A stretch of DNA of 64,000 bases from Verrucomicrobiaceae bacterium (lineage in GTDB: Bacteria > Verrucomicrobiota > Verrucomicrobiia > Verrucomicrobiales > Akkermansiaceae). The position numbers and the translations under genes were made by a program. Below are positions 9,850 to 18,075 of the stretch, one piece after another. The stretch is from positions 62,001 to 126,000 of the forward strand of contig JAIXQH010000044.1 of the NCBI GenBank assembly GCA_027484055.1. The letters run 5' to 3'. The number at the start of each line of letters is the position of its first letter. Positions within the stretch are counted from its first letter, which is position 1. The notes beneath the pieces are model-generated. The model did no database searches and was not told where the DNA came from. It saw only the letters and a list, made by a program, of their open reading frames with translations.

Positions 9850-10257
9850 TTATTTTTTAGGTGGCTGAGTCGCCAAACCCACTTGGGTGATTCCAACACG
9901 ACCCAAGACATCAAGAATGTTCATAATGCCCTGATACTGGTTCTGCCCATCGCCTCTTAAAACCACGGGCAGCTCTGGATTCGCCGCTTTGAGCTGGGAC
10001 AATTTAGTTTCCAGTTCTGCCAAAGTGACGGAAACCGTGTTGAGCTTAATGTTACCGCTGGGATCGATAGTGACGGCTTGAGTCTTTGGCTCTTCCATTT
10101 TGGCGGAGGCTTTATTACTCGCGCTCGGTAGGTTGACTTTAACTCCCTGAACACCCGCAGTGGTCATGATGATGAAGATGAGCAGGAGGACGAGATAGAG
10201 GTCAACCATCGGCGTAACATTGATATCATCGAAGCTTTTTTCGTCAGCAGAGGCCAT
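9850..10257 (-). CDS. exbD: Biopolymer transport protein ExbD
   Basis: A 135-residue protein of normal ExbD size. The cytoplasmic N-terminus carries the family motif INVTPMVDL, in which Asp19 is the conserved membrane aspartate of the proton path. One membrane helix follows (about 17-37), then a periplasmic domain ending at about residue 130 with the typical ILDVLGRVGITQVGLAT segment. It lies 50 bp after the exbB fusion gene and 15 bp before tonB. With them it should form the inner-membrane proton-driven motor that works on the neighbouring porin or secretion proteins. Confidence 0.92.
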   Translation of the reverse strand: MASADEKSFDDINVTPMVDLYLVLLLIFIIMTTAGVQGVKVNLPSASNKASAKMEEPKTQAVTIDPSGNIKLNTVSVTLAELETKLSQLKAANPELPVVLRGDGQNQYQGIMNILDVLGRVGITQVGLATQPPKK

Positions 10258-10307
10258 TGGAAGAGCAGGAGTTAAGGGTAAATTTTATGGTCTTGGATGA
10301 CCTATTT

Positions 10308-12113
10308 TCAGTGGGAAGAGCCGCCGGTATAGTCCGAGTCGTTAGGCGGTCGGTAAAACTCGGCCATTTTGGCAACGAACTCGTCAATGAAGACTTGCAT
10401 GAGGCCGAGCGTGATTTTGATCCGACCATTAAGGTAGCTGTAAATAAAGAGTGCAGGTATGGCGACGACTAGGCCGACGACGGTAGCTAATAAGGCGGAG
10501 GCAATTCCGGGAGCGATTGAGTTAACGTTGACCTCGCCGGATTTTGCAATGATTGCAAAGGTGATCATGACGCCGACAACGGTCCCTAGCAGACCAACAT
10601 AAGGGCCACCGGCGATGCTGATGGTGAGATAAACGAGGCCGTCAGAGAGGCGGTGGCTTTCATTGACAAGGCCGGCATCGAGGCTGGCGCGGATGGCTTG
10701 AATGGAGCGACCGCTGAGGCCTTGGACGCGGGTGCCGTCCTTGCCAACGCGGTGGCTAATTTCCTCGGAGCCGATCTGGTAGATATGATAGAGCGGGGAT
10801 TTTTCAATAGCAGTGCCACCAAGGGTGCTGACGGTTTTGCTGTCTCCCGGATCGAGAGCTGTGAGGTCGGTTGAGAGGGATTTCCACTGCTTGAGGAACT
10901 CGGTGGTGCCTTTTTCAATGGAGTTGAGATATAGGAATTTCCTGATGGCGACCGTCCAGCCAACGACGATCATGATGGCACAAATGCCGATGGCAATCCA
11001 GCCGTCGAACATCATGTTGCTGGCTATGTCACCGAAAAGCGAAATATGCTCCAGAAGATGGCTTTGTGTGCCGACGTCTTCGCCCTCGGCGGACGAGACT
11101 GTTAGCGAAGTGTCGGTGGCAGAGGGGTTAGTGGCAGCGAGCTTGATCCAACCGGTGCTTCTGGCGATGGTGGAGATGGAGAATTCGTCCAGCTCACCGG
11201 CGTAGCCGCTTTCGGCAGCACCAAGAGTGATGGGAGCGGTGGTGAGAGGCAAGGCCGCGTCGAGGCTGGCGGACTGGGCTCCGTTGATAAAGAGCTGGAG
11301 GCTTTTTCCATCCGCGACGAGGACAAGGTGGGTCCAGACGCCAACAGCGATGGGGGCGATGGCCTGGCTTTTTTGCGAGCCTAACCGGACAATGGGAACG
11401 CCTTGGTCCAAGAGAAGTTGGACGCTTTCGGCTCCTTCCCCACGGTTAAAAACAATCGCGTTGGACTGCAGGACGCCGGGCTTGAGCCACAACGAGAGAG
11501 TGAGCGGCTGGCCTGCCTTCCATTCGAGGGAGGTAGAGTTTTTCACCGTGACGGGAACGGTGCCTAGCAGGCGTAGGCCACTTCCCGCGAGCGAGCCGTC
11601 GGCAGTGGTGGCTGGAGCGTCGGCGTTGTTGGTGTTGGAGGTGGCATCAACGGGAGCAGCACCGCGCCCCTCGAAATGCCACACGAGGGCAGTGTCCGTG
11701 TCGTAAGCATCGGTGGCCTTCGGCGCGGCGGAGGTAGGGGCGGTATTGCCGTAGTACAGATGGAAGGTTTCCTTCGCGGCTGGCTTGACGTCGGGCAGTT
11801 TCACCCAGACGTAGGCTTCGTGAAGCAGACTGTCGTAGCTCTCGATCTGATGGGCGAGCGGGGTTTTTCCATCAGCTGCAATGAAGCGGATGTCGGTTCC
11901 GTTTTCAGCGGCGGATGCAAAGGAAAAATTACCGTCGTGGAGGCGCACGAGCACGGTGGCCGTGCCGGGCGCGGTGTCGACGGCGGCGGTGTCAAGCGTG
12001 AGCTGATGACGCTGGGTCCAGGCGGGGTTCCACCAGGGGGCCTTACCATCTTCCGCGAGCGCGGGGACGGATAGAAAAAGTGCGGTGGCGAGGAGTCGGG
12101 ATGCTTGCTTCAT
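10308..12113 (-). CDS. exbB: DUF2341-LamG-ExbB/TolQ fusion protein
   Basis: A 601-residue protein, far longer than ordinary ExbB (about 220-250). Residues 1-20 are a signal peptide. About 25-140 match DUF2341 (start WWNPAWTQRHQLTL, later LHLYYGN-like sequence FHLYYGN). About 140-325 match a LamG/concanavalin-like fold (LVWHFEG, SLWLKPG, THLVLVADG, GELDEFSIS). A membrane helix lies at about 370-390, and the MotA/TolQ/ExbB core at about 410-590 has the paired helices AGGPYVGLLGTVVGVMITFA and ALLATVVGLVVAIPALFIY. The N-terminal domains should face the periplasm. Such fusions are known in Verrucomicrobiota and Planctomycetota; a glycan-sensing or cell-wall-binding role is inference. The gene sits 24 bp after the FhaC gene and 50 bp before exbD. 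Confidence 0.9.
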   Translation of the reverse strand: MKQASRLLATALFLSVPALAEDGKAPWWNPAWTQRHQLTLDTAAVDTAPGTATVLVRLHDGNFSFASAAENGTDIRFIAADGKTPLAHQIESYDSLLHEAYVWVKLPDVKPAAKETFHLYYGNTAPTSAAPKATDAYDTDTALVWHFEGRGAAPVDATSNTNNADAPATTADGSLAGSGLRLLGTVPVTVKNSTSLEWKAGQPLTLSLWLKPGVLQSNAIVFNRGEGAESVQLLLDQGVPIVRLGSQKSQAIAPIAVGVWTHLVLVADGKSLQLFINGAQSASLDAALPLTTAPITLGAAESGYAGELDEFSISTIARSTGWIKLAATNPSATDTSLTVSSAEGEDVGTQSHLLEHISLFGDIASNMMFDGWIAIGICAIMIVVGWTVAIRKFLYLNSIEKGTTEFLKQWKSLSTDLTALDPGDSKTVSTLGGTAIEKSPLYHIYQIGSEEISHRVGKDGTRVQGLSGRSIQAIRASLDAGLVNESHRLSDGLVYLTISIAGGPYVGLLGTVVGVMITFAIIAKSGEVNVNSIAPGIASALLATVVGLVVAIPALFIYSYLNGRIKITLGLMQVFIDEFVAKMAEFYRPPNDSDYTGGSSH

Positions 12114-12137
12114 GTGAGAGAGGGAAACTGAAGGTCG

Positions 12138-13754
12138 TTAAAAATCCGCCCAGCTGCGGAAGGTGATACGGATGTCGCCCTGATCGGCGGTGGGCTGCTT
12201 TTCAAGAAAAGGGGTAGCGACATCGAGCGAGCCGTTGTAATGGTTGGCGACCTTAAAGCGGGTGCCGAATCCGGCGCTGGCGAAGCCGAACCGCTGCTGC
12301 TGGCCGGGCAGGGCATCCCAAATGCCGAGCAATCCGGCGTCGGTGAAAACATGGAAGCGCCATTCGTCGGCTGCGGTGTCGCCGGGCTTGGGATTTCCGC
12401 TCAGCGAGGGACTGCGCAGCTCAGCGGTGACAAAAACGCCGTTGTCGCCCAGCGAGGTGGATTCCAGATAACCGCGGGCGGTTCCGAGTCCGCCGCCGGA
12501 GAACTGCTCGCTGTTGACGAGCGGGCGACTGGCGACTTGGCCTTGGAGTTTTCCGAAAACCTGCGCGCCGCCCTCCAGATCATGGGTGTGGGCGGCGTCC
12601 CAGCGCAGGGTGACGAAATTTCCGTCGGCGTTAAAGCGCCTGTTGGAATAATCCGTCTGGCCGCTGCCGAGTCCGCGTAAGCCGAAGGTAAGGGTGTGGT
12701 TCATCTCGGTGAAGCCCTTTTTCCCCATCCATGTCGCACCGTAGCTCGCGCTGAGCGGATAGTATGCGATGGGAGAGGAGATGACGTCCTTGCCGATGAC
12801 CAGATTCTCGGAAAGATTTTTATAGTCGATGCCGAAACTAAAGTTCTGATAAAACCTATCGGTGCTTGGCAGGTCGTGAAGCGTGCGAAAGCCGATGATC
12901 TCGCCGCGGCCAGTGGACGCGGCGCCGCCGATGGTGTTAACATCGCTATTCTGCTTGGCAACCGTAAGCATCAGACTCGTGCCTTCGGATATACGGGCCA
13001 GATAGTAACCCGAGTAAACCTGCGCGTCATCGAGTCTCTGCGGGGCTATCTGGAAATTACTGCCGATCGTGTGGCCTAACTGGAACAGGTTGCCGTAGCT
13101 CAGCGAGCCGTTGAGACGCAGAGCGGTGGTATCTGGGCTGCTGCGATTGTTTAACTCCAGCGAACCTTGGAGGGGCAGCTTGTCTTCAACGGTTAGATCA
13201 ATATCTACCGTCCCGGGAGCAACTCCGGCGCGCAGAGAAGGAATCACGCGGCGGCTGGCATTGCGGTTGAGAGCCACGATTTCCTTGTTCACTTGAAGGA
13301 AATCCGGGACATTACCTTCCGCGATCGACGGAACCTCACTGCGTATCTTGCTCGGCAAAAACCACTTTGCACCCTTAATTCGCAGACGGCCTACCTTGCC
13401 CTCAAGGACTTCTAAACGGATCACCCCATAGCGTGGATCCTGCCGAGGAACGCTGACGGAAATGGTCTGGAAGCCCTTGTCATGATAGAATTTTTCCAAA
13501 ACAGCACGCGCCTGTTCGACATCGTCGGCAGAACGCTGCGGACCGAGAAACGGGTAAACGGCCCGACCAATCTCAGCCTTGGAAAGGAGCTTTGAGCCAG
13601 AGACTCGATATTCTCGTATGTAAAACGCAGTGGGAACCTCCTGCGCCGAAACCGCACTCACGCACAGTGCGAAGAACAGCAGCGATCCGATAAAATTTCG
13701 GGTAACTCTCTGATCATTGTTGGCCTGAAGGGAATCTAGTGTTAGGTATCTCAT
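12138..13754 (-). CDS. FhaC/ShlB-family two-partner-secretion transporter
   Basis: A 538-residue outer-membrane protein. The frame is open upstream to 13880, but that would overlap the previous gene; the ATG at 13754, 19 bp after the upstream stop, is followed by a signal peptide (about residues 18-37, VSAQ), so I chose it. POTRA domains lie at about 44-119 (AFYIREYRVSG, LEKFYHDKGFQTISV) and 120-190 (SIAEGNVPDFLQVNKEIVALN). The ShlB-type barrel begins at about 195 (LQGSLELNNRSSPDTTALRL) and ends in a phenylalanine (SWADF). Such proteins export a TPS-domain exoprotein, here almost certainly the giant one encoded at the end of the same gene cluster. Confidence 0.92.
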   Translation of the reverse strand: MRYLTLDSLQANNDQRVTRNFIGSLLFFALCVSAVSAQEVPTAFYIREYRVSGSKLLSKAEIGRAVYPFLGPQRSADDVEQARAVLEKFYHDKGFQTISVSVPRQDPRYGVIRLEVLEGKVGRLRIKGAKWFLPSKIRSEVPSIAEGNVPDFLQVNKEIVALNRNASRRVIPSLRAGVAPGTVDIDLTVEDKLPLQGSLELNNRSSPDTTALRLNGSLSYGNLFQLGHTIGSNFQIAPQRLDDAQVYSGYYLARISEGTSLMLTVAKQNSDVNTIGGAASTGRGEIIGFRTLHDLPSTDRFYQNFSFGIDYKNLSENLVIGKDVISSPIAYYPLSASYGATWMGKKGFTEMNHTLTFGLRGLGSGQTDYSNRRFNADGNFVTLRWDAAHTHDLEGGAQVFGKLQGQVASRPLVNSEQFSGGGLGTARGYLESTSLGDNGVFVTAELRSPSLSGNPKPGDTAADEWRFHVFTDAGLLGIWDALPGQQQRFGFASAGFGTRFKVANHYNGSLDVATPFLEKQPTADQGDIRITFRSWADF

Positions 13755-13773
13755 TTCTAGGAGAAAATGCGCT

Positions 13774-14469
13774 TTATTCACTGGTCTCCTCTCGGAGGAC
13801 TTTTTGAATCTGATCGTAGGCAGCCCAACCCCACTTGGTGCGGAAGAGTTCTTGTTCATAGGTGAAGCCGGTGTTTTCAATCAGATGCGGACCGTCATTC
13901 GTTGGAATAGGTCGATCAACAGGAAGGACTGCCGATTCCACTTTCGACTCGGGGCTTATACACACAGAAAGCCCGACGCCTAGGGAACCGGGCGACGGCT
14001 GATACTGTAGGATCTCAGCGCGTTTACCTGCAAAAGATAGCGCATTTCCAATCAGAAGGGGGTTCGCGGAATGCCATACTATTTGCTCTGGAGATGCGGG
14101 AGCATCCGCAGTCAGAAAACTTTCGGATTTCTTATTTTCCAATTCTTGAGGAAAATTTCTCGCGGTAGATGAATCGACTAAATGGTTACTTTTTACCGAA
14201 CGGGATGTCGCAATATGATTGCCGCTGACGCGAGGAGCCACAGATTTTTGATTGATCGTTAAATCATCTAGAACGTGGTGATCTGTAGGTAAAACAGGGA
14301 CAGTCTCCTCAGTTTCGAAGCGTGGGCATCTCCGAACAAGTCGACTCGGTTCATCTACTGCCGGAGAGGATACCGCAGCCACGGAATAAAATTCCCGAAC
14401 AGATATAGCCACAGCGACCACAACCAATAATAAGCCTGATAAAAGCTGGATGTTTCTTAAGTTCATCAT
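13774..14469 (-). CDS. Membrane-anchored protein of unknown function
   Basis: A 231-residue protein that I do not recognise. One hydrophobic helix at about residues 8-26 is an uncleaved anchor or signal peptide. Residues 30-120 are low-complexity and polar with no clear fold. About 120-231 look more ordered, with LLIGNALSFAGKRAEILQYQP and a charged C-terminal helix ending YDQIQKVLREETSE. It sits 19 bp upstream of the FhaC/ShlB gene and 110 bp downstream of the substrate-binding-like gene, with a strong hairpin between. Base composition is more AT-rich than the genes on either side. A role in the secretion cluster is suggested only by position. Confidence 0.6.
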   Translation of the reverse strand: MMNLRNIQLLSGLLLVVVAVAISVREFYSVAAVSSPAVDEPSRLVRRCPRFETEETVPVLPTDHHVLDDLTINQKSVAPRVSGNHIATSRSVKSNHLVDSSTARNFPQELENKKSESFLTADAPASPEQIVWHSANPLLIGNALSFAGKRAEILQYQPSPGSLGVGLSVCISPESKVESAVLPVDRPIPTNDGPHLIENTGFTYEQELFRTKWGWAAYDQIQKVLREETSE

Positions 14470-14520
14470 GGCCTGCGATGGAGACTGTTAAACGAGCGAG
14501 TTTTGGTGGAGATAAGGGAA

Positions 14521-14550
14521 GCTCGCGTGGGTCCATAGAACCACGCGAGC
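14521..14550 (-). terminator. Strong hairpin between two cluster genes
   Basis: A perfect 10-bp inverted repeat, GCTCGCGTGG and CCACGCGAGC, with a 10-base loop lies in the 110-bp spacer between the genes at 14580-15971 and 13774-14469. On the minus strand it is followed by a mixed pyrimidine stretch (TTCCCTTATCTCC), not a pure T run. It may be a partial terminator or an mRNA-stabilising hairpin that separates the secreted proteins from the secretion machinery. Confidence 0.5.
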
Positions 14551-14579
14551 TGGTGATGAAGTGCTAGACTGCTGAATGG

Positions 14580-15971
14580 TTATTTTGGCACAACAAGCCC
14601 GCCGTCCGTGCTACGCTTTACCCTGAACGCGCTATTGTTGAGGAGACCACCACCCACCACAGCGTCGACGGTGCTGATCTGAGTTTTTAGAGCCTCGGCT
14701 AATTTGCCCACGGTCGTCGCGGTGGACGTACTTGGGGAGCCGGGTCTACGGATCAAGCGGTTGTATAGCCATGCAGTGTATTGGCCACCTTGAACAGCCG
14801 CTGTGTTGATAGTGGCACTGGGTCCGTTGAAATCGTTGTGTAGCTTCACACCGTTATACGAAAGTGCAACTCCACGATTCGGAGCTGTCACCGCACCGGA
14901 CTGGCCAAGCACCCGTGTCAGGGCGTCACCGGGCGTGAGATAACCAATGTAATAGCCAGCGGTCGCATTTGGTTTGAGGGTCACTTCATCCCCGTCCACG
15001 GTCGTGTAACGAGACTTGTAAGCATCCGGCCCGAGAACCGAGGTCAGAGGTGGGGCGAGTGTGGCACCTGAGGGGAATCCACCACTGCCTTCCGCAGAAT
15101 AGAGTCCGCTGAATGTCTCTTCTGGCCATGGAATATGGCTGTTCGACACCCCTCCAAAGACGGTGGTCCCCGATGTGGTTTGCCCCGTGATGGTGGGCTG
15201 CCAGACTTTCACACTGGCAGTGGTTCCGAGTCCGATTTCCGTATACGCACCGAAGCGCTGGCCGGCATCTGTATTTCGTCCTAAGGCATACACAAACTTC
15301 TGGCTGTCGTTGACATAATCACCTGTGAACTGGGCGAGTGGCAGCACGCCAGTTGTGTAAAGCAGCTGTGCAAGCTGCGTAGTGATGTTAGCTGCCGTGG
15401 TGGGGAAACCCGGGCTTGCATAGAATCCCAATGGGGAGACTCCGACTACGTCCTCAACCAAGGTTGAGTAAGTAGTACCTTCAAAAGTTCCTTGGAACGG
15501 AGAGGTCGACTGGAAGTTCGTCGAGAATCCGAAATCAGTGGTGGTCTCTTCATAGTCGATATTCAAGACTGCTGAATTCGAGGTGGGGTCCACTAAGGCG
15601 ACTCCACCCGTTCCGTCAGCCTTCACATAGCGAACATTCGTGTTTCCGGCGACCGTGGCGACCGCACCCAACGCACCGATATAGGATGTCTTAATAATGA
15701 CGGTGCCGCCATCGTAGGTACCCCTCCAGACACCGAAGTTGGATCCAACGGCGCCACTGAGGTTGCTGGTACTTGTGCCATTGAAGGAGGCAACAGCATT
15801 CGTTCCTTGATAGGTCCAGGCCCCGCCCAGTGTGAGAATTTTGGAAATGGCCGTTTGGGTGGGCCCACGGTCTCCGTTTGAAGCGGCGATGCGGATAGTT
15901 ATCTGCGCAGATACGGTTTGGCTTACGAGTGCGATCAATGCGCTGACTACAATTAGTTTTTTCAATTTCAT
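14580..15971 (-). CDS. Secreted protein with PstS-like substrate-binding features
   Basis: A 463-residue protein with a signal peptide (about 1-22, VSAQ). After cleavage it starts ITIRIAASNGDRGPTQTAISKIL. It contains VIIKTSYIGALGAVATVAG and YALGRNTDAGQRFGAYTEIG, which resemble the ligand-loop and GRDxxSGTR-like segments of phosphate-binding-type periplasmic proteins that are common beside PEP-CTERM genes in Verrucomicrobiota (family resemblance from memory). No lipobox, PEP-CTERM or transmembrane tail is present, and no ABC transporter genes adjoin. It ends LVVPK. A binding role for a phosphorylated or other small ligand is inference, as is membership of the surface cluster. Confidence 0.65.
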   Translation of the reverse strand: MKLKKLIVVSALIALVSQTVSAQITIRIAASNGDRGPTQTAISKILTLGGAWTYQGTNAVASFNGTSTSNLSGAVGSNFGVWRGTYDGGTVIIKTSYIGALGAVATVAGNTNVRYVKADGTGGVALVDPTSNSAVLNIDYEETTTDFGFSTNFQSTSPFQGTFEGTTYSTLVEDVVGVSPLGFYASPGFPTTAANITTQLAQLLYTTGVLPLAQFTGDYVNDSQKFVYALGRNTDAGQRFGAYTEIGLGTTASVKVWQPTITGQTTSGTTVFGGVSNSHIPWPEETFSGLYSAEGSGGFPSGATLAPPLTSVLGPDAYKSRYTTVDGDEVTLKPNATAGYYIGYLTPGDALTRVLGQSGAVTAPNRGVALSYNGVKLHNDFNGPSATINTAAVQGGQYTAWLYNRLIRRPGSPSTSTATTVGKLAEALKTQISTVDAVVGGGLLNNSAFRVKRSTDGGLVVPK

Positions 15972-16010
15972 AAGATATTTTAAGTTAGGTGTTTGAAATA
16001 AAATGGTGAG

Positions 16011-16856
16011 TTATTTAGACATATGCTGGCGACGACGGTTTGTGAGAAGGATGAAAACCCCGGCAGCACTCAGCAGGGCGGCAGAGGGCTCTGGAACCGA
16101 TGTGAACGACAGAGCGCCAGAGTCACTGATGGTGAAAAAGCCCGGGTTCTTCACCGAGTCGGTCAGACCGGTTCCATCGGTTGCAAAGAACCTGAAGAGA
16201 TCAAGGGCGGTGCCGGAAGTCCCTCCATCGAAGTTGCCCTCAATGGATGACCAACCGCTGAGCGACCCGAAGTCCGTAGTCCCGGCAGTTCCGACTTGGA
16301 ACGCATAGCTTGAAGCTTGGGCTGAGTTGCTTTGAACGGTGGCGAGAGCGCTGTTCAGCGTGGAGGGTGAATTTCTGTAACCGCCTGTGCTGGTGAGCAC
16401 GCTGCCGATGGCACTTGAAACGCTGTTCCGAGCGGTCTGATCTAGAGCTACCCAGCCTTGACTGGGGGTTCCTACGCTGGACTGCTCACGAGAACCATAA
16501 ACCGTTACCAGTCCGGAGGACGAGCGCCCGAAGATACCCCACAGGACATCGCCGCGAGTATTCCAGTTAGCACCGAAAGTGGCCACCAGATCAGTGCCAA
16601 TGTCGCCAATCCCTGAGATTGTTACTGTCGTATTCTCTGGCTGGTTGGCGAACGCCGAATACTGACCGAGGTTGACTAAAAGAGAACTGGAGGCCCCGAC
16701 TCCTCCCGCAGCGCGAAAGCCGAGGAAGATATCGTTATTGACGGGATTGGCTACCGTGGCGGCTACGGCTGGTGTAATCGCTGATGTAGCCATAGCAATT
16801 ATTCCAGGTAGCAAAACATGTTTTCCGAATATAATCGTATGATAGTAACTTTTCAT
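16011..16856 (-). CDS. PEP-CTERM sorted secreted protein
   Basis: A 281-residue protein with a long signal sequence (about 1-33, AVAAT). The mature domain (about 35-250) has NDIFLGFRAAGGVG, LVNLGQYSAF and WNTRGDVLWGIFG. The C-terminus is a textbook PEP-CTERM signal: the motif VPEPS, a hydrophobic helix AALLSAAGVFILL, then a basic cluster NRRRQ. Such proteins are cleaved and anchored by an exosortase; no exosortase gene lies in this window. The mature domain is clearly paralogous to that of the next gene upstream (17020-18075), which has a different C-terminus. Confidence 0.88.
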   Translation of the reverse strand: MKSYYHTIIFGKHVLLPGIIAMATSAITPAVAATVANPVNNDIFLGFRAAGGVGASSSLLVNLGQYSAFANQPENTTVTISGIGDIGTDLVATFGANWNTRGDVLWGIFGRSSSGLVTVYGSREQSSVGTPSQGWVALDQTARNSVSSAIGSVLTSTGGYRNSPSTLNSALATVQSNSAQASSYAFQVGTAGTTDFGSLSGWSSIEGNFDGGTSGTALDLFRFFATDGTGLTDSVKNPGFFTISDSGALSFTSVPEPSAALLSAAGVFILLTNRRRQHMSK

Positions 16857-17019
16857 TTTTCAATAGTGTTTGTAACTCTAGTGAAGGTTGTTCCCTGTCG
16901 GGAATCACGGCTTCATGAATGCAGGCAAGGAGCTTCAGTGGATGGTTGTCAGTTCCGTAAGGTTATTTTGATTGACCTCCGGCTGATCCGGTCGGGGAGA
17001 AGATCGATTCGAGCAAATA

Positions 17020-18075
17020 CTAAGGGTTACTCACTATGACTCTGTAGAAACCTTTCGGGCGCGCTCTTCTTACTGGATCGGTATCCGAATAGGGGCCGAT
17101 CGTTTGGGTTGCTATCAGCGTCCAAGAACCAGGTGATAGATCCTGCGAATAATAGATTTTATAAGTACGCGATGCGATCGAGTTGAAACTGACCGTCGTT
17201 TCCGATGGGCCGAAGACGACCGATTGCACCTTGAAAAAGTCTGCGCCATTCGTGGGGCTGGTACCGGCGACTGCTTCCTCGGAATCAAGAAACCCGTCCC
17301 CGTCCGTGTCCACATCCACTGGTGTCACCGTCGGTAGAGTGAAACGAATGACGCCGCTGTCATTGATGGTAAATGTGCCGAAAAGTGTTGTCGGATTCGT
17401 TCCGACGTCCCCGTCCCCAGTGAGCTTGAAGAGATCCAGTGCGGTTCCGGATGTTCCGAAGGCGAAGGTCCCTTCAATACTCTGCCACTGGCTGAGTGAC
17501 CCGAAATCCGTTGTGCCGGCGGTAGCGACTTGAAAATTGTAGCTCGACCCCTCTGTGGAGTTGTTCTGAAAGGTTCCGACCGTGCTGTTGGCAGTGGCCG
17601 TCGAGGCGCGGTATCCATTAAGTCCGTTGAGCACACTATTGATCCGGTTGCCAGTACTTGACCGTTCGCTAAAAACCAGCGGGTTCCATGCAGTTGCAGG
17701 TGTGGAGATAGTATTTCTCTCCCGTGATGCATACAGTGTGGGAATGCCCGAAAGCCCGCGGACTCCGAATACACCCCAGTAAAGGTCGTCGCGCGTTTTC
17801 CAGTTCGCACCATATTTGGCGGTCAAATCGTTGCCCACATTGCCCACCGAAGTAATGTTTCCGGATGTCGTGAAGACAGCATCCGTGTCTCTCCCCAGTT
17901 TAACGATGTATGCTTGAGACCCCCCTAGCCCGCCCGATGCCCGGAAGCCAAGGAACAGGTCGCCACTTACTGGATTGGGAACAGTGGCACCGGATACTGA
18001 TAGAATAGAGAGAGCGAAGCCTGCCAAGGCAGGCAGCAGACTTTTCGGGGCAATAAGCGGTTGCATCGTCAACAT
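17020..18075 (-). CDS. Secreted paralogue with type-3 repeat and alternative C-terminal module
   Basis: A 351-residue protein; the start may be 18075 or the ATG at 18066. A signal peptide covers about residues 1-28 (SVSGAT). The domain to about residue 245 is paralogous to the PEP-CTERM protein next to it (NPVSGDLFLGFRASGG, WKTRDDLYWGVFG, AGTTDFGSLSQWQSIEG). In place of PEP-CTERM there is an Asp-rich type-3-like repeat (VDTDGDGFLDSEEAVAGTSP, likely Ca2+-binding) and a final domain of about 75 residues (TYKIYYSQDLSPGSWTLIAT ... KGFYRVIVSNP) that is frequent at the ends of verrucomicrobial secreted proteins. It is the first gene of the minus-strand block. Confidence 0.8.
   Translation of the reverse strand: MLTMQPLIAPKSLLPALAGFALSILSVSGATVPNPVSGDLFLGFRASGGLGGSQAYIVKLGRDTDAVFTTSGNITSVGNVGNDLTAKYGANWKTRDDLYWGVFGVRGLSGIPTLYASRERNTISTPATAWNPLVFSERSSTGNRINSVLNGLNGYRASTATANSTVGTFQNNSTEGSSYNFQVATAGTTDFGSLSQWQSIEGTFAFGTSGTALDLFKLTGDGDVGTNPTTLFGTFTINDSGVIRFTLPTVTPVDVDTDGDGFLDSEEAVAGTSPTNGADFFKVQSVVFGPSETTVSFNSIASRTYKIYYSQDLSPGSWTLIATQTIGPYSDTDPVRRARPKGFYRVIVSNP

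Noticed and set aside
13755-13880. Longer N-terminus for the FhaC/ShlB protein
   Set aside because: It would overlap the upstream gene by about 100 bp and push the signal peptide far inside the protein.
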